Shown here piece by piece: positions 42,101 to 54,076 of a stretch of 64,000 nucleotides of DNA. The notes under the pieces are model-generated. The model was not told where the DNA came from, searched no databases, and worked only from the letters and a program-made list of their open reading frames with translations. The stretch's first letter is position 1. Each line of letters opens with the position of its first letter. The position numbers and the translations under genes are program-made. Source of the stretch: Symbiodinium natans (taxonomy: Eukaryota; Sar; Dinophyceae; Suessiales; Symbiodiniaceae); assembly GCA_905221605.1 (NCBI GenBank), contig CAJNDS010002734.1:901779-965778 (forward strand). Direction: 5' to 3'.

Positions 42101-45100
42101 ATCTCCATGTTTGGCTGAGGTTGTCATGGCTGCGGTGGACAGCCAGGGCTTGGCGCTGCGCCACGCGGACCACGCGAGCCGGTCGGACCGAAGCCTGGCG
42201 CTTCGCGCTGCGACGCGGGACGTCCGCACGCTGGCGTACGTGGGGGAAGGCCTCACTGGAGACCGGAGCTTCGCGTTGGAAGCCGCCCCGTCGCATCTAA
42301 CCCACTCACACCATAGCTGTGGTCATCGCTTCGGGATGCTTCCGGTAGTAGAGGGGCTACTGGTGGCGCCAGTACTCAGTTGCTACAGGCTGTGAAGCAC
42401 CACGGCGCTGCTCTTCGGCACCTTCCAGCCTTTGCCGGAGACCGGGAGATCGTTCTGTCCGCCGTGCAGCAAGATGCAGCTTGCCTGATGCCCGATAGTG
42501 CCATGATAATATAGTATCGCCAGGACATGAAACGATGGGACATGAAAGGACATGGCTCTTGAAGCACAGTCCCGCCCTCCTGCAAGTTCGAGGCCACCAT
42601 GCTGGGGGTGGCTTCGGCCGCGCTGCGCAGCGACCCGAGCGTCGTTTTTGAGGCCCTGCGGTCGGACCCCTCCGCCGTGCTCTACGCTGCGGAGCCCCTG
42701 AAGCGGGATCGAGACTTCATCCTCGCCGCCCTCCAGGTGAACCCACAGTCGCTCGCATATCTGCCGGACGTTCAAGGAGACCGGCAGATGGTGCTGCAAG
42801 CCGTGTCCGGTGACGGGAGCGCGCTCCGCCACGCAACGGATGCGTTGCTCCTGGACGAGGACCTTGTGCTGGAAGCTTGCGCCCTGAACCCTGATTCCCT
42901 CTCGCACGCGCCGGCCCTCATCTTCGAAGACGACGACTTCGTGCTCAGAGCCGTGGCTCGCCAGCCTCGTGCTTTCAGCTTCGCCTCGCACGACGTGCAG
43001 TCGGACCCTGCCTTTGTGTTGGAAGCCATCGAAGTGAACCCCGCGACCTTCCAGTATTGCTGCCAGGAGTTGAGGCAGGACCCTGCCTTTCTGCTCAAGG
43101 CGGCCTGTCAGACGCCTGCAGTCTTGTCGTACGTGGGCGACGACGTCCCTGTGGATGATGACTTCCTGCTGGAAGTTGTCGCGCTGCGCCCCGAAGCTGC
43201 ATCTTGCCTGTCGGGCGGCCGCGGGAAGGACAAGGACATGGGGCATGGGGGTTTACGAAAACAAGAGAATGAAACTTAATATAGACCCCCAAATAGTAGG
43301 ATCCTTAGTCTCCTCTTGAGCTGCCCTCCTACACCCCGGCCTTACACCCGGCCACAATCCGCTCGAGGACTTTGCCCTGCGAGCCGTGCAGAAGAATGCT
43401 TCTGCCATAAGGCTCGGACACGTCGCGCATCGTCAAACCTCCGTCTGACTAAGCAGTGCCTCAACCGCAGCCGCTTGAAAGGTACTTGGGAGTCGATGAT
43501 GACTTCGCTCTGGAAGCCTTGCAGCTGTGTGGAGACGACGCTTGCCCAGCATGTCGAGAGAGAGAGAGAGAGAGTGCCTCACGGTTGCGGAGTCCAACCC
43601 TAAACCCTAAACCCTACATAAACCCTAAACCCATGGAGCATCCGGCAGGGCGTCTCGGTTCCACATCTGAGGCTTTGGCTTTTCTTGACAGCTTCCAGTC
43701 CAGCAAGCCGGCAGTTCTTGCGGCTGCGCGGGCCCTGGGCAACCTTCAACACGGGTTTAGGGTTTAGGGTTTCGGGTTTCGGGTTTAGGGTTTAGGGTTT
43801 AGGGTTTAGGGGACTGACGGTTCCTGACACATCCTGACACTGCTCTCCAGGTCCGCAGCTCTGGCACTGCCCTCGCCCACGCCTCGCAAGCGCTGCGCGC
43901 CGACCCGGAGGCACCTGGGATCCGATGAATGGGGATCTCCCAAAAATAGTTTGCCCAAAATACCCTTATCCTTCTTGGAGGAAGCACCAGAAACCAGAAA
44001 GGGTGCGACCCTCTTTTCGTAAAGCCCCTTTATTCACAGTGGCTGAGAGCTCCCTAAACCCGAAACCCTAAACCCGAAACCCTAAGCCCTAAACCCTAAA
44101 CCCTAAACCCTATCCCCTACATCAACATCCGCATGAGATCTGGTACTTGGGCTCGGAAGCCCAGGTGTGCCTGGCAGCTGTCCAATCCGATCCCATGGCC
44201 TTGGAGTTTGTGGCGGAGGTCTTCAAGGTTGGGGTTTAGGGTTCAGGGTTGAGGGTTTAGGGTTTAGGGTTTAGGGTTTAGGCTTAAGGCTGAGCGGACA
44301 AGTGGGGGGGCTCTTGAAGGTTCGTGGGCAGTGATAAGTGGGGATATAAGTAGGGCCGCTATACTTATAGCTGGTTAAAGCCTTTTCTGGGGTACTTACA
44401 AACCCTACTTCTAATTACCCATAAACCTCCAAGCTTCCCCCCAAATCGGGGCGCCCCTGTTATGGGCAGGTTCCGATATTCGGGGGTTAGTGTCGTGTGG
44501 GGTACATGAGCTCGTCCAGCTTCTCTGCGCTGCTCGTAGAGCGTCGGCCTCGGAGGGTTTCGATTTCCGAGGTGACAAGCTTTACAAGGGGCCCTAAACC
44601 CTAAATCCTCAACCCTAAGCAGTGGCCTGCACTAGAAAAGGTGCGCAGGGTTGTTAAAAAAAAAAAACCTAAGCCCTTTCTGGCTGTGAGGCAGACCGAA
44701 GCTTTGTCTTGCCAGTCGTCCAGAAGAATGGCCGCGCCTTGATCTTTGCGTCGAAGGAGACCTCCAGCTCAGTTCGTTCGTTGCGGTCCCAGACTTTCTA
44801 GGCTGTCCGAAAGTGTGTCTACCATTTGTTTTTTTGGGTGGGGGGGGGTTCGCTAGAATGAGGATCTAAGAGTATTCTGGGGTTCTGTCTGTGGGATGCC
44901 TGTTTTGGGAATTCCCTTCCAGGGTTTCCAGGGTGAGTCCTCGACTCGGAGCTTGGTTCGTCCCCTGCTTCTGCTAGCCCCCTGTTAGGGCTTCTACGGC
45001 TTCAAGGGGTGGGCTGCCTTGGCTGCAGGAGCTGAGGCATGATGAGGAGCTCGTCCTGGCGGCGCTGGCCACACACACAGGCGCAATCGTCCACGCTCCG

Positions 45101-48100
45101 CCGGCCCTGCGCTCCGAGAGGACCTTCGTCCGCCGAGCCGTCCGCCAGGCAGGCTTGGCCTTGGAGCATGTGGACAGCGAGCTGCAAAGTGACGAGGAAG
45201 TGGTGCTGGACGCCATGAGCCAGGACGCATTTGCCCTCCAACATGCCAACGAGGATCTCCGGAAGAGCAGTCGCTTTCTCACGCAGATCTTGGAGCGGTT
45301 TGGTGTCGCTGACGACCCCGAGGGCCAGCCTCTCATGGAGAGTGACGCCGAGGACCTCCGCTCGTGCCATGCTGGAACGAACGTGTGCGGGTCAAGGCTG
45401 TTAACCAGCCGTAGTCAGCGTTCCATCTCGGGTCGGGTGTCCATCTGCTGGCCCCGCTCTCCCGATCTTGCTGGTGCCTGCGCAGGAGCTCCTGCACAAG
45501 GTGCAGGTACTGGAAGCCGTGGAGGCCGAGGCACCTCGTCTACTGCAAAGCCCAATCACTCATGGGGGGTTTGGGTTTAGGGTTTGGGGTTTAGGGGTCC
45601 GCCATGACCCGGTCTGATGATACTGGTCCAAGTCGATGAGCGGCTCGCACGATTGGGTCCCTTTCGTGGTTCCTACTCAGTACGACGCCTTCTACCAATA
45701 AGGAGCCCAACAAGTTTTCGACCCTAACCCCTAAACCCTAAACCCTAAGCCCTAAATAATTTCGAGAACTGCAACTGAGGTTCGGTCAGATCGCGGGCTG
45801 CTTGTGGAGCTACAGCGGAGAAGCTCAGCTGTCCTAGCTTATATTGTTTCGTGGCCCCCCCGAGCTATTTTTTTTATTAGGTTCAAAGCTTCGTTACAGT
45901 ATCGAAAGAATCAGCGTAGGGGTGCTGCTATTTTGGGAACCCCCCTCCCCCTCCCCCTTCCCCCCATATCAATTCATGATGTTGGGCAGTTGATGCAGCT
46001 GGGATGCATGCGCTCGCCCAGGACGGCACACGTTGCTGAAGTCTCTGGCCTGTGTCACCTCCGATGAGGCCATCCACAAGGCCCCTTTGCCTGCATGTTT
46101 GGGGCTTAGGGTTTAGTGTTTAGGGTTGTGTTTAGGGGTTAGGGTTACTATTAGGGTTTAGGGTTTAGGGTTTAGGGTTTAGGGTTTAGGCGTCGTGGAG
46201 CTGCTCACTGCTGATGTGCACTCGTCGGTCCATTTATTAAACCCAAGACCCGACACCAGGCCACTCTTGTGACTTAAACCTCCGACACCACTCAGAAGAA
46301 AACACTTCTTCGCAGCTCCGTCTTCTCCCTACCCAAAGGCTCCCATGCAGCTCCTTCTTGGGCTAGTTACAGGGGATTCTAGTATACTACCCCAAAAAGG
46401 TACTTCCCAGGAGCCTTTGGGTAGGCCCTACACCCTAACACCCGCCAGCTTTGGCTTCGAGACTGCACCTTAGGCCCTACGAGCCGGAGTCTTCTCGCTG
46501 GGCCGCGCGCTCCGCTCGCTCGAGCAGCTCAGCGCCCGGAACGTTTTTTTGGGTTCAGAAGCAGCGGTCCATTTTGGGGTCTACTATGGCCGGCATATTC
46601 CCTATACAAGTTTACTTTAAGGTACGGACCAAACTTCAAAAGGGGTGGCCCGAAGTTTAGTTCATTCTCCTTCTGGAGATAAATGGTCCAGACCGTTGGC
46701 TTTGAAGTTTCCGGACGGCTTGTCCGAAAGTGGTAGTTGTTAATAATCACAGGAAATAGGGCAAGCTGGGCTTGTTTTTTGAGATCTTCCTAAGGTGGTT
46801 TCCGGATCTTTGGAATGCAGCACTTGCGGAACAGCTGCTTTGTCAGCAGCAGTTGGTGGAAGCCCACGCTACGGACAAGGCCCTTCTTGTCGAAGCTCTT
46901 CGTTCGCAAGCCATCAGCCTGCAGCATCTTGGGGAACTGCAGCCGGATTGGTGCAGCGACCGCGAGATCGTGCTAGCAGCCGTGGAGCAGAACGGCGCGG
47001 CCTTGCGGCATGCTGCGACCCTGCTGCAGGACGACGGCGGTCTTGTGGCCGCCGCTCTGCGCAACGACGGCTTCGCGCTGGCCTTTGTGGCCCCAGAGTC
47101 CCAAGACCAGGCTCTTCTACTCCCAGCGCTGCAGTGGCACGTCGCGCGAGTCGCACGTGTCGCAGAGGCGAGGGCACGTAGCAGCAGTGCGCCGGAGCTT
47201 GGGCAGATTTGCGACTGGGTCCAGCAGTGCATGTTTCTTTCGCGGGGCGTGCTGGACAAGCTCGGAGCCAATGAAGGTCTTGCAGTGGAGATACTCCGAT
47301 TGGAGCTCCTCGCACCAAGCCAGTGTGTAAAGCTAATGTTTGGATGCTTCCAAAGTAGAAGGTCGGATGGGTTTGCTCTTGGCCATGCCAATTCCAGTCT
47401 ATTGTCTCTGCTTGCTCCTGTCCCGCATTCTGTTTTTAACCGTCAGAGTCTTTCACCAGAGTCCTTCTCCGGCGGCTAAAGCCCTAAACCCTAAACCCTA
47501 AGCCCTAAGCCCTAAACCCTAAACCCTAAGGACAAGCATGCGCGGGCTGCACGGGCTCACAGCCCTTCCAACGCTGCGGGATTTCATTGCAGTGGAGCTC
47601 GAGGATGACGTCTTCAGGATGCCCCGTCGAGCTGAGCTCCTCAGCAGCCTTGGCACATCGGAGCACTTCTCGAAGTTTCAAAGGGGGGAGACGCTTATGC
47701 TAGGTTTGTCATCTGGTCTCAACCAGTCAGAACGAATCTTGAGCAACGACCCCTAGGCTCCAGATTCAAGATCTGAGATTCTTAGGCTCAGATCGAGCAG
47801 AACCTTTGTGCAAGCGGCAGTCGCTTGGAGGCAAATTATTATTTTTATTTTGTTGTTTCAACATATATTGTTAATGCATTCTTATTCTTTCACGTTCATT
47901 GTATTTAGTATTAGGTTAGAACAAGGCTGTTATTAATATTCGTGTATTTTTAATGATATATTTTGATATCACATTGTTTCATTCATATTATATTATGATG
48001 TGTTCTCTCATTTTTCTGTTATGAATATTAGATGATTGTATTGGTGTAAAGATTTCATTGTATTACTATGCTTGTTTATTGCATTATGTTTTTTTAGTCC

Positions 48101-50164
48101 TTTTTTCCCGTTATTTGATTTCTTTTGTACTTATAGAATTATATTCGCCCATTATTAGTATCATCATGGTATTGTTCTATTGCCATATTGTATAATTGCA
48201 TGATTGCATGTTTCGGGATATGTTCTTGCGGTTTCACTTGTTCAGTCTTGCTGTTCTTATAGTTCAAAACGAAAATACATATGTTCTTTTACACTTACAG
48301 GAGTGCGTTTCTTCATAGATTATTGTATGATAGCCTGAGCCCAGGTCAAGGAGGGTCTTTTCTGGCTGCAGCACGCATCGGAGGAGCTCCAGAGAGATCG
48401 GCGCCTGGTTCTGCATGCCCTGAAGCATGACCGCTTCTCACTTCAGCACCGCGTCCCGAAATCCAGGTTTTTGAATGTGAGCCGAGCTGTCAGCCACTGT
48501 CAGATTCGCCTGTCCGTCCCTGTCAGCTGTGTGCAGATTGTAGTACAGACCCGTCGAGACTTCAGACCTCTTGGACCTCAGGCACGCCGCCGAAGAACTG
48601 CGTGGGGATCGCCGGGTCATCCAGCAAGCGTTGAGGCACAGCGCCTTGGCTTTGGGCCTGGCGTCGGACAGGCTCCGGAGACACAAGCGCTTGGTGTTGG
48701 AAGCCGCTGCAGAGAACTTCGCAGCCTTCGATCTCGCGCATGACGACCTGAAGTCGGACAAGCGCTTCGTGCTTCGTGTTGTGAGACCGGGCTGCAGAAA
48801 GCTTGCTTCGTTGGATTTGACCCGAACACGAAAGCAACTCCGGGAAGTCTAGATCAAGGAGTCACCAAGGTAGCCGGGCTCATAAACTAGCAACATAAGA
48901 ATAGACTAGTGTAATGATACAACAACATGCGTTTATTGATATTTTATAAGATAGTTCAATAGGAGTAAAACAATAGTGGTATATAACATCAATATAGTAG
49001 TATAGGAATATAGAAATATGAAGTATGTTTGAAAGATAGTACGAAAATGACAAATAAATAAGTAGTATAAGAATTTGGTAATATGTTTAGAAGATAGTAT
49101 GATACTAAAATAACCACAGAATATGATGATGCCCTACAACAATAGGCTCATAAGCTCACGCCGAGGCATGAGGCTGGATTCGCGTTGCAGTTCGCCGCAG
49201 CCGCCCTGCGCGCGGATTGCGATGTTGTCCTGGAGGCAATCCGGCAGAACGTGTATTCGATGGAGTTTGCCGCGGACGAGCTGAAAGCAGACCGGGACTT
49301 TGTCCTCAAGGCCCCTCATGTTCAAGCAAATACTCCAGTGTATATATATATATATATATGATATGATATGATATATTATATATTATATTTATTATATATA
49401 TATATATATTCTCGACAGCTCATCGTCGTGGCGGTAGCACATGTTAGGAACTTCCCAGGCCATGAGCATCAACCCCACAGCGCTGGAGCTTTCCGGAGAA
49501 GTGATCAAAGCCTCTCGTCACATTGTCCCATCAGCTAAACCCTCTTTCCTAAACCCCCTGTCCTAAACCCCCCCCTTTCTGCTTAAACCCTAAACCCTGA
49601 ACCTAGCTATCTGCAACTCCTTCTGTCATACACCCAAGGCTGACAAGGACTTGATGCTCCAAGCGCTGAAGCTCAGCCCCGCAGCGATTGGGCGTGCAGA
49701 CACGTCGATCAAGTCTGACAAGGTTCGTGGGGGTCCGATGGAGGAGTTTGAAATACGTATAGACACACACACACTCACCTTTAGAGCAACTCGTGTTGGA
49801 CCAGTCTTAAGCAAGTGGCAGGCAGTAAGACACGTCGTGCAGTTCTGGCAATGCAGTTGTGCTATCGTGCTGCCCTGAGCAGCACTATGCAACACCGCCA
49901 CCTCGCCCAGCCTGCTTTACACAACCCCGCAGGGCGTCGTGTGTGGCCCTAAACCCTAAACCTTAAACCCTAAGCCCTAAGCCCTAAGCCCTAAGCCCTA
50001 AACCCTAAACCCTAAACTTATGATGTTCCGTGACCCCATGAGTGCCAAGTGAGGAGGTGGTTCTTCGTGCTGTCGAGCAGAACACCCTGGCGGCGTACGA
50101 TGCAGCAGAATCGGTCTTGGACCGCGAATTTGTGCAGGAGGCCAGCATGCAGCCTCCAAGGTGA
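37438..50164 (+). CDS. DUF4116-repeat protein, dozens of exons
   Basis: Exon after exon encodes units of the form (D/R)-R-E-V-V-L-x-A-V-x-Q-x-G-x-A-L-x-F/H-A-x-x-x-L-R-A-D, the DUF4116 (about 49-residue) repeat, function unknown. Clear exons: about 37756-37833, 38346-38421, 38604-38690, 38783-38960 (two units), 40018-40095, about 40606-40690, about 41680-41764, 42117-42297, about 42393-42490, 42590-43240 (six units, the largest exon), about 43486-43560, 43640-43750, 43850-43915, 44130-44230, 44690-44790, 45030-45390, 46840-47200, 48370-48440, 48570-48785, 49165-49320, 49640-49725 and 50054-50164 (stop TGA). The first exons and exact junctions are uncertain, and more than one gene is possible. 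Introns carry arrays, miniature elements and AT-rich blocks. The repeats are helical and probably scaffold-like (inference). Confidence 0.75.
37590..37700. repeat. TA/AAATA microsatellite
   Basis: AAATAAATAAATAA, then (TA)n to 37643, GTATATGT and a second (TA)n; lies in a DUF4116-gene intron. Confidence 0.9.
37850..37895. repeat. TTTAGGG array after DUF4116 exon
   Basis: Six units, starting about 17 nt after the exon that ends near 37833. Confidence 0.9.
38211..38313. mobile_element. Miniature element, GGGTTTACGAAA family (copy)
   Basis: Left TATGGGGGTGTACGATACTT, right AGGATAAGCCCCCCATATG. The interior GGGGCACCTTTTTGGGGTCC and TCCTGCTATTTGGGGATCC are shared with the other copies. It ends about 33 nt before the acceptor of the exon at 38346. 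Confidence 0.6.
38432..38534. mobile_element. Miniature element, CTTGAAGGTTCGTGGGT family
   Basis: Left CTTGGCGGTTCGTGGGTAC with TATAAGTAGGG; right CCCCACTTGTGTAAGC with ACCCATGAACCTTCAAG. These are inverted, and it is related to 44313-44433. It begins about 10 nt after a DUF4116 exon. Confidence 0.75.
39128..39895. mobile_element. AT-rich block bracketed by poly-C and poly-G
   Basis: Poly-C runs (39128-39170, 39184-39204, 39255-39273) lead into about 550 bp of AT-rich DNA (39275-39820) with recurring AATAGAAATC-type words, then poly-G runs (39825-39888). The C and G ends are inverted, with CAATTGAAG/GAATTGAGC just inside. No coding frame is convincing. It lies inside a DUF4116-gene intron whose outer ends carry CCCTAAA (38966-38999) and TTTAGGG (39942-40002). 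Confidence 0.5.
40144..40296. mobile_element. Inverted-repeat element, AAGGAGGGACCC ends
   Basis: AAGGAGGGACCC (40144-40155) and GGGTCCCTCCTT (40285-40296) are perfect inverted repeats. Inner AGGGACCCTTA/TAAGGTCCCTT also pair. Intronic in the DUF4116 gene. Confidence 0.7.
41107..41196. mobile_element. 90-bp element, GGGATGTTCCCCC family
   Basis: GGGATGTTCCCCCTTATA and its exact reverse complement form an 18-bp perfect terminal inverted repeat. The interior has ACTAAGAGTCCTTAATAGGG, which is shared with 56406-56516. Confidence 0.9.
41777..41845. repeat. TTTAGGG array after DUF4116 exon
   Basis: About nine units starting roughly 12 nt after the exon that ends near 41764; a CCCTAAA array (41605-41645) precedes the same exon. 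Confidence 0.9.
43244..43320. mobile_element. GGGTTTACGAAA family, one-ended copy
   Basis: CATGGGGGTTTACGAAAAC directly follows the 42590-43240 exon. The interior CCCAAATAGTAGGATCC matches other copies, but no right terminal repeat is visible. Confidence 0.5.
44313..44433. mobile_element. Miniature element, CTTGAAGGTTCGTGGG family
   Basis: Left CTTGAAGGTTCGTGGGCAG with ATATAAGTAGGG; right CCCTACTTCTAATTACCC with CATAAACCTCCAAG. Same family as 38432-38534. Confidence 0.75.
46328..46425. mobile_element. 98-bp element, CCTACCCAAAGGCTCC ends
   Basis: CCTACCCAAAGGCTCC (46328-46343) and GGAGCCTTTGGGTAGG (46410-46425) are a perfect 16-bp terminal inverted repeat. Only one copy is seen in the window. 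Confidence 0.85.
47826..48310. other. AT-rich non-coding block
   Basis: About 480 bp of T-rich, low-GC DNA without coding frames, abruptly different from the GC-rich exons around it. It lies between DUF4116 exons. Confidence 0.6.
48880..49135. other. AT-rich non-coding block
   Basis: A-rich block with imperfect repeats of AGTATAGGAATATAGAAATATG type (AAGATAGTA at about 49033 and 49090). It lies between DUF4116 exons. Confidence 0.55.
49340..49412. repeat. TA/GATAT microsatellite
   Basis: (TA)n, then ATATGATATGATATG and TATTATATATTATAT steps. Confidence 0.9.
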
Positions 50165-52109
50165 ACAACAGCGTGCGAGAATCGACCCGAACTTTATTAT
50201 CATAGGACATGGCTTAACAAGATGAAAAACTCATAGAACATGGTTTAACAATTCCAGATATGTGCAGCATCAGTTCCTGAATTCTTGTGCAGGCTGCCCA
50301 TCGCAAGGGGCCCCTGTGTGGGGAAATCCTCGACGAGGTGAAGGCGAGCAGCTTTGGAATTCCTCGTGGGCGACACCCTGAAGCCTTACACCCCAACAAA
50401 AACCTAAAACCTAAGCTCCAAAACTTAAAACCCTAACCCAAAAAACCTAAAGCCTAAGCCTTACTTACCTAAGCTCCAAAACTCGCAGAAGACTAATATG
50501 TCTTTTTGGCAAGCAGGCCCATGTACACCTCGTAGAGTCCTAAACCCTCATCTGAAATGGCATTCTGTCAGGGTTTAGGGTTCAGGGCTTTAGGGTTTTA
50601 GGGTGCTTGGGGTTTTAGGGTTTCCAGGGTTTAAAGTTTATGGTTGTTATCGGACTTTAGGGTTGTTTGGGTTTTCGGGCTTTGGGTTTATGGTTTTCAC
50701 CCTTGATGGACGCACAGTTCTGCCCAAAGTGAATTTGCAGTTTTTAGGTTTGTTAGGGCTTTCAGGTTTCAAGGTTTTGCGTTGCGCAAAGTGAACTTCA
50801 AAGTGGCAGAGAGGTTCGTGACATCTTAAGACCCTCCTGTCATCTCCTGTCTGAATTATGACTTGAGAAGGTTGGACCCGTCATCACCCGAAGCGCTAAG
50901 CCCAAAACTAGCGCCAAACCCCTTCAAGGAAGTTCGGAAGCTGCCGTTTCGCAGCCGTGAGCCCGTGCCTATGGCTGCAAGATATGCTTCGGGCGTTCTT
51001 AGGCCCCTTTGAATCAAAGGAGCCCAGTTACTAGATCCCGAACGGGACGCCGAATTAGAGCATATTAGAGCCGTCCCCCAAAATATGTGTCGGGGGGTCG
51101 GTGTGGACTGAGACGTTCAAACCTTTTCCTCCAGGATCTCGATTGCGAGGAATTGGCGGGGCCATAAAGCGTTAGCTACCCTGCAAACCCCCTAAACCCT
51201 GTGAACCCTACAAACTTTGTAAACCCTTTCTTGCAAGCCTCTCTGTAGCCAGCTCGGCCACCTATGACATGAAAGCGAACGATCATCCCTGTAGCATGAA
51301 GTGCTTAAACCACGTTCACCTAAATCATGCAAGTGTGCGTTTGTTCAGTCTGCGTGGTAAGGAGTGGTTTGTGGAGCTCTACAACTCCAAGTTCTCCTAG
51401 CCAGCCAAAGCTGCGCGGCGGAAGCAAGAAAATGGCCCCCAGGGTTCACGGGTCGTGCAGCTGACAAGTTCTGTGACACAGGGAGATGCAACACTCACGC
51501 GATCCTGCGACACATGCACCATAGATAACGGATCTGGGGTCTTGGGACGATTATTTCCTCGGCGTGCGTCTGCGGCAATTTGAGGCCTTGGGTTTTGCTG
51601 ACTCAGCCCCCCACATTGAAACCAAAAGCCCAATTTGTCCCCATTTCCACTGTGCGCGTCGGCCCGCTGAACTCTGAACCCATGCAAGTCCTGTCCTCTG
51701 GGTATGCCAGGCAACGATTCGTGCGGCATTTTGCGACTTCATGATTTTGATGCTCGAGTTCGGACCGGGTCCGTTTTTTGAGTGAGGGTACTGCTTCGGC
51801 CGTTGCTGCTGCAGCTGTTGCTGTCACACATTTGCAGATATTTCGCTTGCATGTAGGAGCCCTTGGCACGTGGGCCTGGGATACGTTTGAAAGTCCGCAA
51901 TTGCAGTCGTATGGCGTGTGGAACATGCTGCTGTGTGGGTGCGTGTGTTTTTGAAGGCGAGGAAACTGCCCGTGATGTCATATGGCAGTTTAAGTTCGTG
52001 TACCACATGATGGCGATTGAGCTTCCTCCCTGGCGAAGGCCAGTGCTGCTGGGCGCTCAGACTCGCTTCCCCCTGAGTTGTGTGGTCCATCATGTCAGCT
52101 GTCACCTGC
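50165..52109. other. Non-coding region downstream of DUF4116 gene
   Basis: Degenerate AACCTAAA (50390-50470) and TTTAGGGTTTTAGGG (50570-50650) tracts. Frames from 51240 to 52000 on either strand show no recognisable motif. Confidence 0.4.
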
Positions 52110-52870
52110 CTTCTATCGTTTCCACTTCCACATATATTTCTGCTCATTCCCCGTCCCGCTTCATTCCATGCCTTTCCATTTTCAAGTCCGTTCATTTCCC
52201 AGCCTCATGTTCGTTCATCTCCTTCCTGTCTCATTTCTTGTATTTTTCAGTGCCGTGCCATCTCCGGCATTTCCGCTCATGTTCGCTCAAACCTCTGTTC
52301 ATTTGGTCACCAGTTCCGCTCTAGTTTGGCTCTTTTCCGTTCTTGCAACGTTTTACGTTTTTGGCCAGGCGCTCCATGTCCCAAATGCCTCCTGCCCGAC
52401 AGTGATGCTGTGGACATCGGCGGAACTGAAACACCAAAACAAGGCAAGCGTCGTCCCCCTTTACATGGTATTTTTGGCAGGGCTTCTGCACGCACCAGAG
52501 TGCTGTTTGTGCATATTTAGACATGGGTGGAAATCAAAGCGGAAGTAAGTGACGGAAATGTGCGGATGAAATGGAAAGGAGCAGGAGACTAAGCGGATGC
52601 AAGCGCTACATGAGCGGAAGCGTGAGCAGGGAAAACAGTGGAGGGGACGAAAGCGAACGAACATCAAAGCGGAAGTCACGGAAATGCGTAGAAGTAAAAT
52701 GGAAATGACGGAGATGCGTGAGAGGGAAGCGAGGACTGAAATACACAGAAGTGACAGATAAGCAGCGGAACAATGAAAGCTGAATTGAGTTTGGGAATGA
52801 CGGAAATCACGGACATGCAGCTGACCAGATATTAATGAACCCGGAAATGACGGAAGCGATCGCACAAGTG
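52110..52870. repeat. Facing pyrimidine-rich and purine-rich repeat blocks
   Basis: 52115-52345 is C/T-rich (CCGTTCATTTCCC, TTCCATGCCTTTCCATTTTC), while 52527-52870 is A/G-rich (GGAAATGACGGA, GAAATGGAAAGGAG). The words of one block are near-complements of the other, so they look like two diverged inverted copies of a GGAAATGACGGAAATG-type minisatellite around a 180-bp centre. Confidence 0.5.
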
Positions 52871-52919
52871 AGTGACACAGTTTGATAGATGGATATAGAT
52901 GGCCTAGGCGGGCGCCGCG

Positions 52920-54076
52920 GCGCCGTTCTTCGAAGCAGACACGGTCCATAAAATAGCCGTTGTTGCAATCATGAGATGCTGTGTGTTTTTGCGATGTGAC
53001 TAGGGGCTTCACTACGTCCCCATGCGCCTTGCAAAGATGGAATACGTCAGCGCGATTTCCCGCGCCATGGTGCGCGAGCGCACGGCCAACTGGGCGCGAC
53101 AAGACCTTGCTTTAAACTCCCCTGCGCAAATGTGCCATGTTATGCGGTGCCAGGAGCGAGAGCTTCGAGCTTTCGGCTTTGAGCGCTTGGTCGGTGGATG
53201 TGTCAGCAAACGGGCGCTTTCTGTGCCACCTCTGTTGCGGCGGTGCTGACATCATCCAAATGATTGAAAAAGCATCCGAGAATGCTTCAAAGTCTTGGCT
53301 TCTGGAGATTGCATACTACAGAGTGCTTTGCGAGGCATCGTGCGTCAGAGTTGCTGGGCAAACAATATGAGCAAATGCCCCGCTCAATCATTGAAGCGAC
53401 GGATGGGGCACTTGACAGAATCCCATCACGTCCCATTGTGCTTTTCTGTTTGGACGCTTGACGTGTAGCCGAAGCTTCATACAGGTTCTGAAACCCAACC
53501 TTTGCGACATTCTGTGTTGGTCTGTAGCGCAAGGCAGCTTTAGCTGCGCTTAGGATGCAGGTCTGGCTTCAATGGATACGAGCTTCAAAGCCTGCGTGAT
53601 CAGGTGCCATCTCTGTGGGACGTTTGTCAAGACCCATCTGCTGTCCATAGACCGCAGACCTTGACGTTGATGTGGATGATCTTGGCCGTGTACATGTGTA
53701 GTGAGTGATCTTGCTCATGTCAAGCGTATGGTAACGATTCAATTCAGGGCCTTGTATGGTGCCAACAAAATATGAGCAACGTTGCATTTCTGGGCTGCAA
53801 GGGAGACGGACACGTCTGTCCCATCGGTGAGGTGTGAGTGCTTCCTCAGTAGCATTTAATCTCAAAGCGTCTAACTATTCGGCATTTGCTTTAGTAAGTC
53901 AAAGTAGTGCTGCAAGGAGCACCCCTATGACATTATTGAAATAATCTTGCGCGGTCTGATAGCTATATAGAGGAAATGGAGGGAATAGAAAAGAGTGCGG
54001 GCCCGCCTATAAGTGGTCCAGGGACACACCTGGCCGACAATGCCAACATCTCAGACTTCAGAAATGGGCGATCCAT
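52920..54076. other. Possible exon fragments, unassigned
   Basis: Frame 53022-53249 (MRLAKMEYVSAISRAMVRER) and, in another frame, 53240-53370 (DIIQMIEKASENASKSWLLE) have protein-like composition but no family motif; they could be exons of an unknown gene. The rest is featureless. Confidence 0.3.

Noticed and set aside
42383..43246. 287-residue minus-strand frame over the DUF4116 exon
   Set aside because: Antisense reading of GC-rich repeat codons; the plus strand matches DUF4116.
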